64,000 nt of DNA. It comes from Flaccisagitta enflata. Lineage: Eukaryota; Chaetognatha; Sagittoidea; Aphragmophora. Under the pieces are notes generated by a model that did no database searches, was not told the DNA's origin, and saw nothing but the letters and a program-made list of their open reading frames with translations. A program made the position numbers and the translations under genes. The stretch spans positions 96,100,001-96,164,000 of the forward strand of contig OZ231127.1 of the NCBI GenBank assembly GCA_965153355.1, read 5' to 3'. This document shows, piece by piece, positions 10,602-20,879 of this stretch; position 1 is the first letter of the stretch; each line of letters opens with the position of its first letter.

Positions 10602-11076
10602 CTACGTCCCACTAAGAGCGTCAACGCCATCTGCACCCGCATTACGCGGACGCCAAAAACGCCGAAAGACTACTCCTTCTGGCCATAATTCACGATCATC
10701 CAATTTCTCGTAATCTGTTTTCTTTATGACGAGTTTGAATGATTTGAACCGCCGATGCGTCGTTACATTCTCCGCAATCTCGCAGACATCGATGCCCTTT
10801 GAAACGACAAAGGCTTTGATTTCATCCGTTGTGGCGTCGAGATCAACACGACCGATGTAGCAGTCGACCGTCAGTGGAGCACCGCGCCAAGAAACTACGC
10901 CACTGCTCGGCATCTTTCCTATAACAATGCCTTTTTTCCTGTCGGAGTTCGATTTAATCCTATTTTCAACAGTCCTTGCCGTCTGCTTTCCGAATTTTCC
11001 CGCCTGTCGAGTCGTAACAGGCGCCGCTGCTTTCGAATGAAGAAGTGCAGCAGTAAGTGCCTCAGAAACTGCATAA
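10602..11076 (-). CDS. LINE ORF1, C-terminal part (5' truncated)
   Basis: The frame is open from the truncation point to a TAG at 10,602-10,604, about 157 codons. An internal ATG at 10,913 begins the last 103 residues, but the frame runs on upstream through a basic, Thr/Ala-rich stretch. The C-terminal ~75 residues contain YIGRVDLDATTDEIKAF, FKSFKLVI and ELWPEGVVFRRFW. These resemble the RRM-like RNA-binding domain found at the C-terminus of ORF1 proteins in many animal LINEs, which bind element RNA. The start is missing because satellite sequence abuts the element at 11,077. It is a partial gene and unlikely to be expressed from its own start. Confidence 0.75.
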
Positions 11077-11940
11077 AACTCTTATCCTTAACTCTCTGGG
11101 TGTGTTTCTACTGATTTGTTATGTCTTTATCTTTTGAATGTGTTTCTACTAAACTCGTGGTTATGATCACCATTAAACTCTTATCCTTCAACTTTCGGAG
11201 TGTGTTTATACTTTTTTTTGTATGTTTTTATCTTTGGGTGTGTTGTTGCTTATTCATATGTCTCTATCTTGGGGCGTGTTTCTACTAATTAGTATATCTC
11301 TATTTTTGGGTGTGTTTCTACTAATTTCTATGTCTTTATCTTCACATGTGCTTCTACTAATTTGTATATCTACGTTTGGGTGTGATTCTACTAATTCATA
11401 TATCTCTATCTTTGGGCATGTTCCTACTCATTTGTGTGTCTTTTTCTTTGGGTGTGTTCCTATTAATTTCTATGTCTTTATCTTCACATGTGCTTCTACT
11501 AATTTGTATCTCTGCGTTTGGGTGTGATTCTACTAATTCAAATGTTTCTATCTTTGGGCATGTACCTACTCATTTGTATGTCTTTTTCTTTGGGTGTGTT
11601 TCTACTAATTTCTATGTCTTTATCTTCATATGTGCTTCTACTAATTTGTATATCTACGTTTGGGCGTGATTCTATTAATTCATATGTCTCTATCTTTGGG
11701 CATGTTCCTACTCATTTGTATGTCTTTTTCTTTGGGTGTGTTTCTACTAATTTCTATGTCTCTACTTTTGGGTGTGTTTCTACTAATTTGTATGTCTCTA
11801 CTATACTTTTGGGTGTGTTTCTACTAATTTTTATGTCTTTATTTTTGGGTGTGTTTCTACTAATTTACATGTCTCTATCTTTGGTTGTGTTTCTATTGAC
11901 AACTACGGTTGCGGTCATTCTTGTATATATTGCCTTTTTA
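11077..11940 (+). repeat. Second satellite: ~36-bp monomers in a 142-bp higher-order unit
   Basis: A short diverged remnant of the 106-bp satellite (to about 11,200) gives way to monomers of about 36 bp based on GTTTCTACTAATTTGTATG and TCTCTATCTTTGGG. TTCA(C/T)ATGTGCTTCTAC recurs at about 11,341, 11,483 and 11,625, so four monomers form a 142-bp higher-order unit. Confidence 0.9.
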
Positions 11941-12654
11941 GCATGAGCATATTTATATTCATGGATCAAAATCACACGGCAGTGAGTAAAGCAAATGAGC
12001 AAGCCTGTAAATAGAGCGAGCATGTAAAGCGAAGGGCTGTGGAGCGAGTGAGCGCAGTAGCAGACTGAGTGGCATGGCTTGTTAAATACGCTGCTATCTG
12101 AGTCCTGAGACTATTGTCATAGGGGCCGGGGTGTTTCTAGTCAAAGAGGATCGCATTTTGAAAGGGCAACTCGGTCGCTTGCTACGTTCGTTCGCTCGCA
12201 CCACTCACTCCGCTCACTCGCTCCACAGCGCTCTGCTTAGCTATGCTTCATTTACGGACTCGCTCACTCCCTCGTGGGACAGTTGAAATTCTTGAATATG
12301 TGTTCACACAGTGAACGCGTTTCACAGGAACGAACGCGTTTTTAGTCTTCACTAGAAACACGCCCATTGTCTCATCAGTCATCTCCTTTTGTTTCCTAAA
12401 TCTTCAATTTTTACTCATCCAGCTTTTAATTGACGGTCTCTTTCTCTCACTTATTAGACTCATTTATCTTTAAATTTCTTAAGTTTTCATCTGTGTCTAT
12501 ATCTACCTCATCAGTAATTTACCTTTATTTCTCATACAATTGCACCGCGCTATGTGTACCAGATCCAAGAGTAACGGAAATCCGCCCATATTGGATAGTG
12601 AGATAGGTGGAACAATATCCCTCACTATAAATGTCACTCCCTTCACGACTTTTA
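11941..12654. other. GAGCGAGTGAGCG-rich region; possible small TIR element
   Basis: Segments rich in GAGCGAGTGAGCGC occur at 12,010-12,060, with the complement at 12,165-12,290 and a related piece at 13,010-13,090. GGGGTGTTTCTAGT at about 12,128 and ACTAGAAACACGCCC near 12,351-12,365 are inverted and could bound a ~240-bp element. The flanking ATTGTCAT/ATTGTCTC is an imperfect duplication. No gene is seen. Confidence 0.4.
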
Positions 12655-12906
12655 TTTTTAGTCACGTGCTACGCGACTCTGTGAGCCACTTTTTGGTCGG
12701 TCCGTTGGTCGGTCCGTCGATCGGTCCGTCCGTCACTAAACTGTTTTAAAGGCTTTTTAAAGCGTTTTTATGTCCCTGAATGGTAGAAAAGAAATTTTTC
12801 TGGAGTAATTAGCCTTTTAAAATATCTTTTTGAAAAAAAATCTGTCTGCCTGACGTTTTTTGAAAGTGCCGACGCACGCGACTTTGGTCTAATGACCTTG
12901 TTTGTT
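12655..12906 (+). repeat. Family A2 dispersed repeat
   Basis: Begins TTTAGTCACGTGCTACGCG, continues with GGTCGGTCCGTTGG-type repeats and ends GCACGCGACTTTGGTCTAATG. It is the forward-orientation partner of 3769-4027. Confidence 0.8.
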
Positions 12907-13192
12907 TTTTAGGCTGGCAATAACAGTAATCCGCCTACAACAGATATAATTCGTTGGATATATCCATTGCTGCGGAGTTCAACTTAATCTCATTTCTTCA
13001 TTTCTCTTGTCCCACGAGGACGTGATTGAAGTGAGTGAGCGATCCCCTTAACGGAATGAGCGAGCGACTGGGAGGACTGAGCTTTGTGAGCGAATGTATG
13101 TATCAGCGAGAGACCGAGTGGCCATTTTTTAGAAAAGGCCGTCTCAAAATCTCAAAATCTCTTTCATCAGCTTTCTTTCGAATTTGGTTTTT

Positions 13193-13782
13193 GGGCAGCG
13201 GCCCCAAAGGGCCGATGTCCTGTAGGACACAGGGGGGAATTTCGAGACGTCCGTCCGTCCGTCCGTCCGTCCGTCCGTCCGTCCCTCCGTCCGTCCGTCC
13301 GTCCGTCCGTCCGTCCGTCCGTCCGTCCGTCCGTCCGTCCGTCTGTCCGTCTGTCTGTCTGTCTGTCCGTCCGTCCGTCCGTCCGTCCGTCCCCCCCCCT
13401 TGGCTATTGGAGCCTCAAGTCTGCCAACTCAGGTCTGATTTTGACCCTCTGAGCCCTCAAATTAGCCCTTTCAGACCTCAATTAAGCCTGAAAGAGCTCA
13501 AATCTGCCCTCCAGACCTCATATCTGCCCTCAAGACCTCAAATCAGCCCTCCAGACTTCAAATCTGCCCTCCAGGCCTCATGTTTGACCCTTAGACCCTA
13601 GGCTTCAAATTTGGCCTTAAATTTGGCCTTGAATTTGACCCTTAGACCCCAAGCCTCCCCCTAAAACCTCGAATCTGCTCTTTTGGACTAAATTCTGCTA
13701 TCCCGATTTCAAATCTGCCTCAGGACGTCTCGAAATTCACCCCTGTGTCCTACAGGACATCGGCGCTTTGGGGCCGCTGCCC
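13193..13782 (+). mobile_element. Family B TIR element, complete copy
   Basis: Terminal inverted repeats of about 55 bp: the left reads GGGCAGCGGCCCCAAAGGGC, then GATGTCCTGTAGGACACAGG and AATTTCGAGAC; the right (13,728-13,782) is the complement. Inside are a GTCC microsatellite (13,250-13,392) and tandem ~20-bp units like CCTCAAATCTGCCCTCCAGA (13,400-13,720). No transposase is present. The foldback element at 13,783 has inserted at its right edge. Confidence 0.85.
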
Positions 13783-15896
13783 CTGGTATATCGTCCCTGA
13801 TTTTGGCCATGGTAATTAACAGTACATTAACGCCGTTAATTAACACTATATAGGTACCAGGAAATTAACTAAGAAAAACATTTCTTTATTTTTGAGAAAA
13901 TTACTGAAAATAGGTGCTGAAGGTTGTTGTTAATTATCAGGTACCTATATGCTGTTAATTAACATGCTGTTTTTGATGTTAATTAACACCCCATTTTAGG
14001 CCTTAATTAACACAAAAAAAATATAGATTATTAACAAATTGTTAAAAAAATACTATTTTTTAGTGTTAATTAACGGTTGGAATGTGATGTTAATTAACAT
14101 GAAAAACAGCAGGTTAATTAACACAAAAAATATATAGATTATTAACAAATTGATTTTGTACCTATACGCTGTTAATCAACATGCTGTTTTTGATGTTAAT
14201 TAACACCACATTTCAACTGTTAATTAACCCAAAAAAGTATAGATTATTAACAAATTGTTAAAAATATTCAATTTTTTTGTGTTAGTTAATGGGAGAAATG
14301 TGGTGTTAATTAACATCAAAAACAGCGTGTTAATTAACACAGAAAAAATATAGATTATTATCAAATTGATTTTGTACTTACACGCTGTTAATTAACATGC
14401 TGTTTTTGATGGTAATTAACAGCCATTTCATGCGTTGATTAACACAAAAAAAATATAGATTATTAACAAATTGTAAAAAATATACCCTTTTTTTGTGTTA
14501 ATTAACAGTTGAAATGTGGTGTTAATTAACATAAAAAACAGCGTGTTAATTAACACAGAAAAAATATAGATTATTAACAAATTTATTTTGTAGCTATACG
14601 CTGTTAATTTACATGTTGTTTTTGATGTTAATTAACACCATATTTCATGTGTTAATTACCACCAGAAAAATATAGATTATTAACAAATTGTAAAAAATAT
14701 ACCATTTTTTGGTGTTAATTAACAGTTGAAATATGGTGTTAATTAACATAAAAAACAGTGTGTTAATTAACACAGAAAAAATATAGATTATTAACAAATT
14801 GATTTTGTACCTAAACGCTGTTAATTAACATGCTGTTTTTGATGTTAATTAACACCGCATTTCACCTGTTAATTAACATCAAAAAATTGTATATTCTTAA
14901 TATTTTGTTAATAATCGATATCTTTTTGTGTTAATTAACGCATGAAATTGGGTGTTAATTACCATCAAAAACAGCATGTTAATTAACACAGAAAAAATAT
15001 AGATTATTAACAAATTGATTTTGTACCTACACGCCGTTAATTAACATGCTGTTTTTTATGTTAATTAACACCCAATTTCATGCGTTAGTTAACACAAAAA
15101 GATATAGATTATTAACAAAATATTAAGAATATACAATTTTTTGGTGTTAATTAACAGGTGAAATGCGGTGTTAGTTAACATCAAAAACAGCATGTTAATT
15201 AACAGCGTTTAGGTACAAAATCAATTTGTTAATAATCTATATTTTTTCTGTGTTAATTAACACACTGTTTTTTATGTTAATTAACACCAAATTTCTCCCA
15301 TTAACTAACACAAAAAAATTGAATATTTTTAACAATTTGTTAATAATCTATATTTTTTTGGGTTAATTAACAGTTAAAATGTGGTGTTAATTAACATCAA
15401 AAACAGCATGTTGATTAACAGCGTATAGGTACAAAATCAATTTGTTAATAATCTATATTTTTTTTGTGTTAATTAACCCGCTGTTTTTCATGTTAATTAA
15501 CACCACATTCCAACCGTTAATTAACACTAAAAAATGGTATATTTTTAACAATTTGTTAATAATCTATATTTTTTTTGTGTTAATTAACGCCTAAAATGGG
15601 GTGTTAATTAACATCAAAAACAGCATGTTAATTAACAGCATATAGGTACCTGATAATTAACAACAACCTTCAGCACCTATTTTCAGTAATTTTCTCAAAA
15701 ATAAAAAAATGTTTTTCTTAGTTAATTTCCTGGTACCTATATAGTGTTAATTAACGACTGTTTTTTAAGTGTTAATTAACAGCAGAAAAACTACCGTTAA
15801 TTAATGGTACTTTTTTGCCTTTTATTAACAATTTTGTTAATTAGAGGCGTTAATGTGCCGTTAATTAACGCAGGGTAAATCGCTCACGATATATCT
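13783..15896. mobile_element. 2.1-kb foldback palindrome built from TTAATTAAC repeats, 9-bp TSD
   Basis: The left arm, with TATAGGTACCAGGAAATTAA near 13,850, is mirrored by the complement near 15,735. The arms then run through alternating units containing TTAATTAAC, AACAGCATG and ATATAGATTATTAACAAATT to a centre near 14,850. The outer ends are imperfect inverted repeats (GGTATATCGT left; complement of GATATATCGT right). CCGCTGCCC lies directly at both sides (13,774-13,782 and 15,897-15,905), and sequence joined across it matches the uninterrupted form at about 60,482-60,500. A 9-bp duplication with long TIRs fits a Mutator-like foldback element. No coding frame exists. Confidence 0.85.
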
Positions 15897-16198
15897 CCGC
15901 TGCCCTGCTCTCACTCCACTACTTCACTTCCAAGCAGGGCATGTGCGATCCTTGGATGACTAGTTATTGCTCCATCCATCACTTTCTTTTTCTCTTTTCC
16001 CCCTCATCTTAAACAGGTAGGTCAGTTTTAATGAAGGGTCACTCGAACTCAGTTCATCAAATTCGAGTCGAAGATGTTTTGTTTTATGACAGAAAATGCA
16101 CAAATGTATGTTGTGTTTGCAAACATACATTACGCTAAGTTTTTTTACGTCAATCAATTCTTCTTTTGACCTTTTTGTCATTTCTGTCATTCGCTTCT
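15897..16198. other. Family B-associated flank with GCCCTGCT hairpin
   Basis: GCCCTGCTCTCACTCC ... AGCAGGGC (15,902-15,943) can form a hairpin. The same arrangement follows family B right ends at 45,752-45,806 and 60,482-60,537. TGTGCGATCCTTGGATGACT is shared with 60,553-60,572. The rest shows nothing recognisable. Confidence 0.5.
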
Positions 16199-16353
16199 TA
16201 GTTGCGGACACGCAACTCTATAAGAGGCTATGACCGTCCGTCCGTCCGTTGGTCCGTTGGTCCATCCGTCAGCACGAGTCGAAAGGTGGGAAAACGCGCA
16301 TATCCACCCCTGCCCACCCGTCTGCAACTGGTGGCCGTGTACCCGGCCTTGTT
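16199..16353 (+). repeat. Family A dispersed repeat
   Basis: Starts AGTTGCGGACACGCAACTC, has a CCGTCCGTTGGTCC core and ends ACCCGGCCTTGTT after a CCCACCCGTCTGCAACTGG motif, like other full family A copies. Confidence 0.85.
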
Positions 16354-16624
16354 CTTTTTTCTTCTTTGTCTTTTTTTTCTCCTTCTTTTGATGCAAGATC
16401 TGTACATAAAATTGTATTTGATATGGATAGATTTAAGTACAGAATCTGCCAGAATCTGAATACGGTAATCTGCAAAAACCATTGATTCGCTTTTGAATGT
16501 AATCACTGAGGAAAACTAAAGCCATTAGTAATGGTTTGTCTGCGATTTGTACCAACGGGAAGTCGTTGGTGAGGTTCTCCCTAGGAGCCACTGAAACTCT
16601 GAAAGTTCCACCACATAATTCGTT

Positions 16625-18471
<1,847 letters not shown>

Positions 18472-18522
18472 TGTTGTGCACAGCGACCAACCACTGAGAA
18501 GCTCATTGCCTTTGATCATTGA

Positions 18523-18527
18523 CCAAT
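18523..18527 (+). promoter_or_regulatory. CCAAT box in LTR U3
   Basis: GACCAATCAG matches the extended NF-Y CCAAT context. It lies about 235 bp upstream of the TATA-like motif. It is repeated in the 3' LTR at 26,787-26,791. Confidence 0.55.
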
Positions 18528-18561
18528 CAGCATCGTTCATTTGATATTGCCTCTTGCCGCG

Positions 18562-18654
18562 TTCTATTGCCTTCTGTCGCATTCTATTGCCTTCTATCGC
18601 GTTCTATTGCCTTCTATCGCGTTCTATTGCCTTCTAGATCATTCTAGAATGTTC
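18562..18654 (+). promoter_or_regulatory. Heat-shock-element-like array in LTR U3
   Basis: TTC occurs ten times at exactly 10-bp spacing (18,562, 18,572 ... 18,652), built from a 20-bp unit such as GTTCTATTGCCTTCTATCGC. The last part reads TTCTAGATCATTCTAGAATG then TTC: alternating TTC, GAT, TTC, GAA, TTC on a 5-bp lattice. It contains one perfect three-unit heat-shock element, TTCnnGAAnnTTC (18,642-18,654). Heat-shock factor trimers bind such inverted 5-bp units, and step-type sites use TTC every 10 bp. Heat induction is my inference. The same array is in the 3' LTR at 26,826-26,918. Confidence 0.6.
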
Positions 18655-18758
18655 TTTTGTCGCTCGTCCATTTCCTGCCCTCTCATCTCATCGCCCCTAT
18701 AAGCGGCTGATATTTTGTGGTTTTTCATTCTCTCTTTTGCATCGCTCCGGACTGTTCT

Positions 18759-18768
18759 TATATATTAA
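18759..18768 (+). promoter_or_regulatory. TATA-like box of LTR
   Basis: TATATATTAA lies about 105 bp downstream of the TTC array. Transcription would be expected to start some 25-30 bp further on, near 18,790. It is repeated in the 3' LTR at 27,023-27,032. Confidence 0.55.
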
Positions 18769-18963
18769 ATCATGGCGGGGATCCACATCGCGTCTTTTTA
18801 TTATCGTTTTCCGCCGGTTTGGCTATCATTTAGCATGTCATAGCGGTCTCTCTCGCCTTCGCCCGGATTGGCAGATTCAGATGAGTATAGGGTCTTTGGG
18901 GTTCATTATTTAGCTATACCGATTCATCGAGCCCCCGCGGGCCCCTCCGGGGGTGCGCATCAT

Positions 18964-18976
18964 TGGTGCATCGGCC
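18964..18976 (+). other. Primer binding site, tRNA-Gly type
   Basis: TGGTGCATCGGCC begins one base after the LTR. Its complement, GGCCGATGCA plus CCA, matches from memory the 3' end of an invertebrate tRNA-Gly(GCC). TGG at the start fits priming from a tRNA CCA end. Confidence 0.6.
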
Positions 18977-20157
18977 TTACCACTCTGTTTTGTTTCTCAG
19001 TCTTAGGTGGGAACATGCGGAGGATCCCGGGTCGCTTCGTGTGTTTTAATTCATCTCTTTTTCCACTGGACAACCGATCTGCGATGACCACGTTGGATTG
19101 GAAGTCTCGTCTTTTCTTTCAAAACGACCGATGGATGGCGTCTGGTCAGCGGCGTTTGTGGGGCGTTTTGGTTCTTTGTTCTTCATACAGATAAGTTAGG
19201 TTGGAGGTTTTGGTATTGGCAATTTACGTTCCCTATTTCAATCGGAGCGGGTGACCGCGCTGATTTTTTTCCCCTCTTTTCCCCCTCTTTTTTTCCTCCA
19301 TCTCTTGTCAATGGTTGAGAGGTTACCCTAGAGCAGGGCATTAACGGGCCCGGTACACGGTCAACTACAGACAAACATGTATACTGTCAATGCAGGGGTC
19401 CCCGTAGAATAGTATACCCGTGTGGCATTGGCGGGTTTTCCGAGATATTTGGGACGTATTAAGCGGAACAATTTTTATCCCAAGTCCCCACTCCCTCGTT
19501 GGTTGATATCGCCGCAGGGGTAGGAATCCCTCTCAAACTTTTTTCAAGTTTTTAGCTCAAACGCGCGATGGGCTGTGTCCTTTTTTCTCTCTCTCTCTCT
19601 CTCTCTCTATTTTTTTCTCATTTCTTTATTTTAAGGTGAAAGTTGGTTTCCGTTTGGGTGAAGCGCGATAGCCTGCTTGATTGTAAGTTGCTTTAAAACA
19701 CAGATCGGTGTTGGCCCTTACCCTCTGTTTTTTTTTTAACTCAGTCGCGGATTTGGTGCTTGGGGAGTTTGCTTTAGTTTTATATTAGTTTTAGTTTACT
19801 CCGTTATTGAAGTTTTTTTTTTTTTTGGCTTTTTTTTTCTCTCACCTATTATGTGGTTTGGTAAGATTCTATATCGCCGGCGCTTTTTTGTTGTTTTGCG
19901 GCTAAGAGAGAAAAAAAAAAGAGAAAAAAAGATTCTTTGGCAGTCCGGAGACTCTTTCCTTGTTGGCACTGACTGCTTTCATTTCCCCCCTCTCAATCTA
20001 GGTGATAATTCATGACAACTTTTACGTATCCTTCGAACTGGGGAAAAGTCAGCACACCTCTCTGGCCTCCAAACTCAGTTTGACACGACATTGAACGCTC
20101 TCATTTTTGTGTTCGGCGGGCTGCCTACGAGCGTATTGATTATACAGTGCAACGTCT

Positions 20158-20718
20158 GTGGCTCCAAGAGGATCTGTCATCGGCTCCCGAACGCTCATGG
20201 AGAAGCAGCGAATCAACTCTTGTTCAAAAGTAAGCTCAATTCGGTTGAAGTATGGCTTGATCGAGTTTGGGTGTGTTCACGTTGGTCAGTTCTCATGGGT
20301 ATTTGAGTGTTTCCAGCACGCATTAACCCTGTCATTAGTTCAGCGCTCAATGAAAGTCGATAGATTTTTTTCACATTCTTCAAATGTTTTGCTCGGGTAT
20401 TTTTTGCTTCTCATGCAAAGACTTTACTGTATCAGCCAGCGACCAACTACTGACTTTACTGTACAAGCTACCAACGACAAGATCAAAATGCATTTGATCT
20501 ATCAGTTGATTGGTCTTTATCATGATCGTTTGGGTGACGACTTCAGATATGCATGTCTCTTTGCGACCCACTATGCTATAACAGTTTTGGAACTTGAGGC
20601 TGAGTTTGTTGAAGATGAGTATATTGAGGGGCTTGGTTATTTCATACCAATCAATCCGACAAACTCACAGCTTGAGGAATTTTTCTTCACCTTTGGTGTG
20701 GCATTGGACATTCTCTGA
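20158..20718 (+). CDS. Unrecognised open frame inside LTR element
   Basis: This is the longest frame in the interior (186 codons from a GTG). The most protein-like part is the last ~77 residues from an ATG at 20,488. These are acidic and hydrophobic (Tyr/Phe-rich) and stop at 20,716-20,718. No zinc knuckle, protease or polymerase motif is visible and I do not recognise it. It could be a remnant of a structural gene of the parental element, or chance in a ~7.8-kb interior. Confidence 0.25.
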   Translation: MAPRGSVIGSRTLMEKQRINSCSKVSSIRLKYGLIEFGCVHVGQFSWVFECFQHALTLSLVQRSMKVDRFFSHSSNVLLGYFLLLMQRLYCISQRPTTDFTVQATNDKIKMHLIYQLIGLYHDRLGDDFRYACLFATHYAITVLELEAEFVEDEYIEGLGYFIPINPTNSQLEEFFFTFGVALDIL

Positions 20719-20879
20719 GTCTAATTTTTCTTGGCTACGTCAATTTGGGGATGGTGTGGTAATCAAAGGAAAAGTTTGTAAATGAATTTTGCCCTTTCAA
20801 ACTTACGGCCTATTTCAAACTGTTTTGACCCGGTTTTGCGCTGATAGATGAGGTAATGGGACAAAGGGTTTAAGGGTGT

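Larger units (their letters stand above)
7663..11076 (-). mobile_element. 5'-truncated non-LTR retrotransposon (LINE)
   Basis: The LINE reads on the - strand: the tail of ORF1 (11,076-10,602), ORF2 (10,599-7774) and a ~110-bp 3' UTR ending ATAAAAGATATTAT without a poly-A tail. It interrupts satellite DNA. The left flank ends ...AACTCGTGGTTAT and the right flank resumes at AAAACTCTTATCC, so about 10 bp of the 106-bp unit is missing and no target duplication is seen. ORF1 has no start inside the element because satellite sequence begins at its broken end, which indicates 5' truncation. APE endonuclease, RT and an RRM-like ORF1 tail place it in the Jockey/CR1/L2-like group. The exact clade is not determined. 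Confidence 0.92.
18472..18962 (+). repeat. 5' long terminal repeat
   Basis: 491 bp, TGTTGTGCACAGCG ... GGGTGCGCATCA. In order it contains a CCAAT box (18,523-18,527), ten TTCT motifs at 10-bp spacing (18,562-18,654), TATATATTAA (18,759-18,768) and a GC-rich hairpin near the 3' end formed by GCCCCCG and CGGGGGT. This arrangement suggests a U3 promoter region followed by R/U5. Confidence 0.93.

Noticed and set aside
12119-12365. 240-bp TIR element with GGGGTGTTTCTAGT ends
   Set aside because: Only ~13 bp of inverted similarity and an imperfect duplication; too weak to call as an element, so kept as a note.
18868-19194. 108-codon frame running from the LTR into the interior
   Set aside because: Starts at a TTG, spans the primer binding site and has no motif; probably chance.
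20158-20718. A gag gene for the LTR element
   Set aside because: No nucleocapsid zinc knuckle or recognisable capsid motif; listed only as an unrecognised frame.
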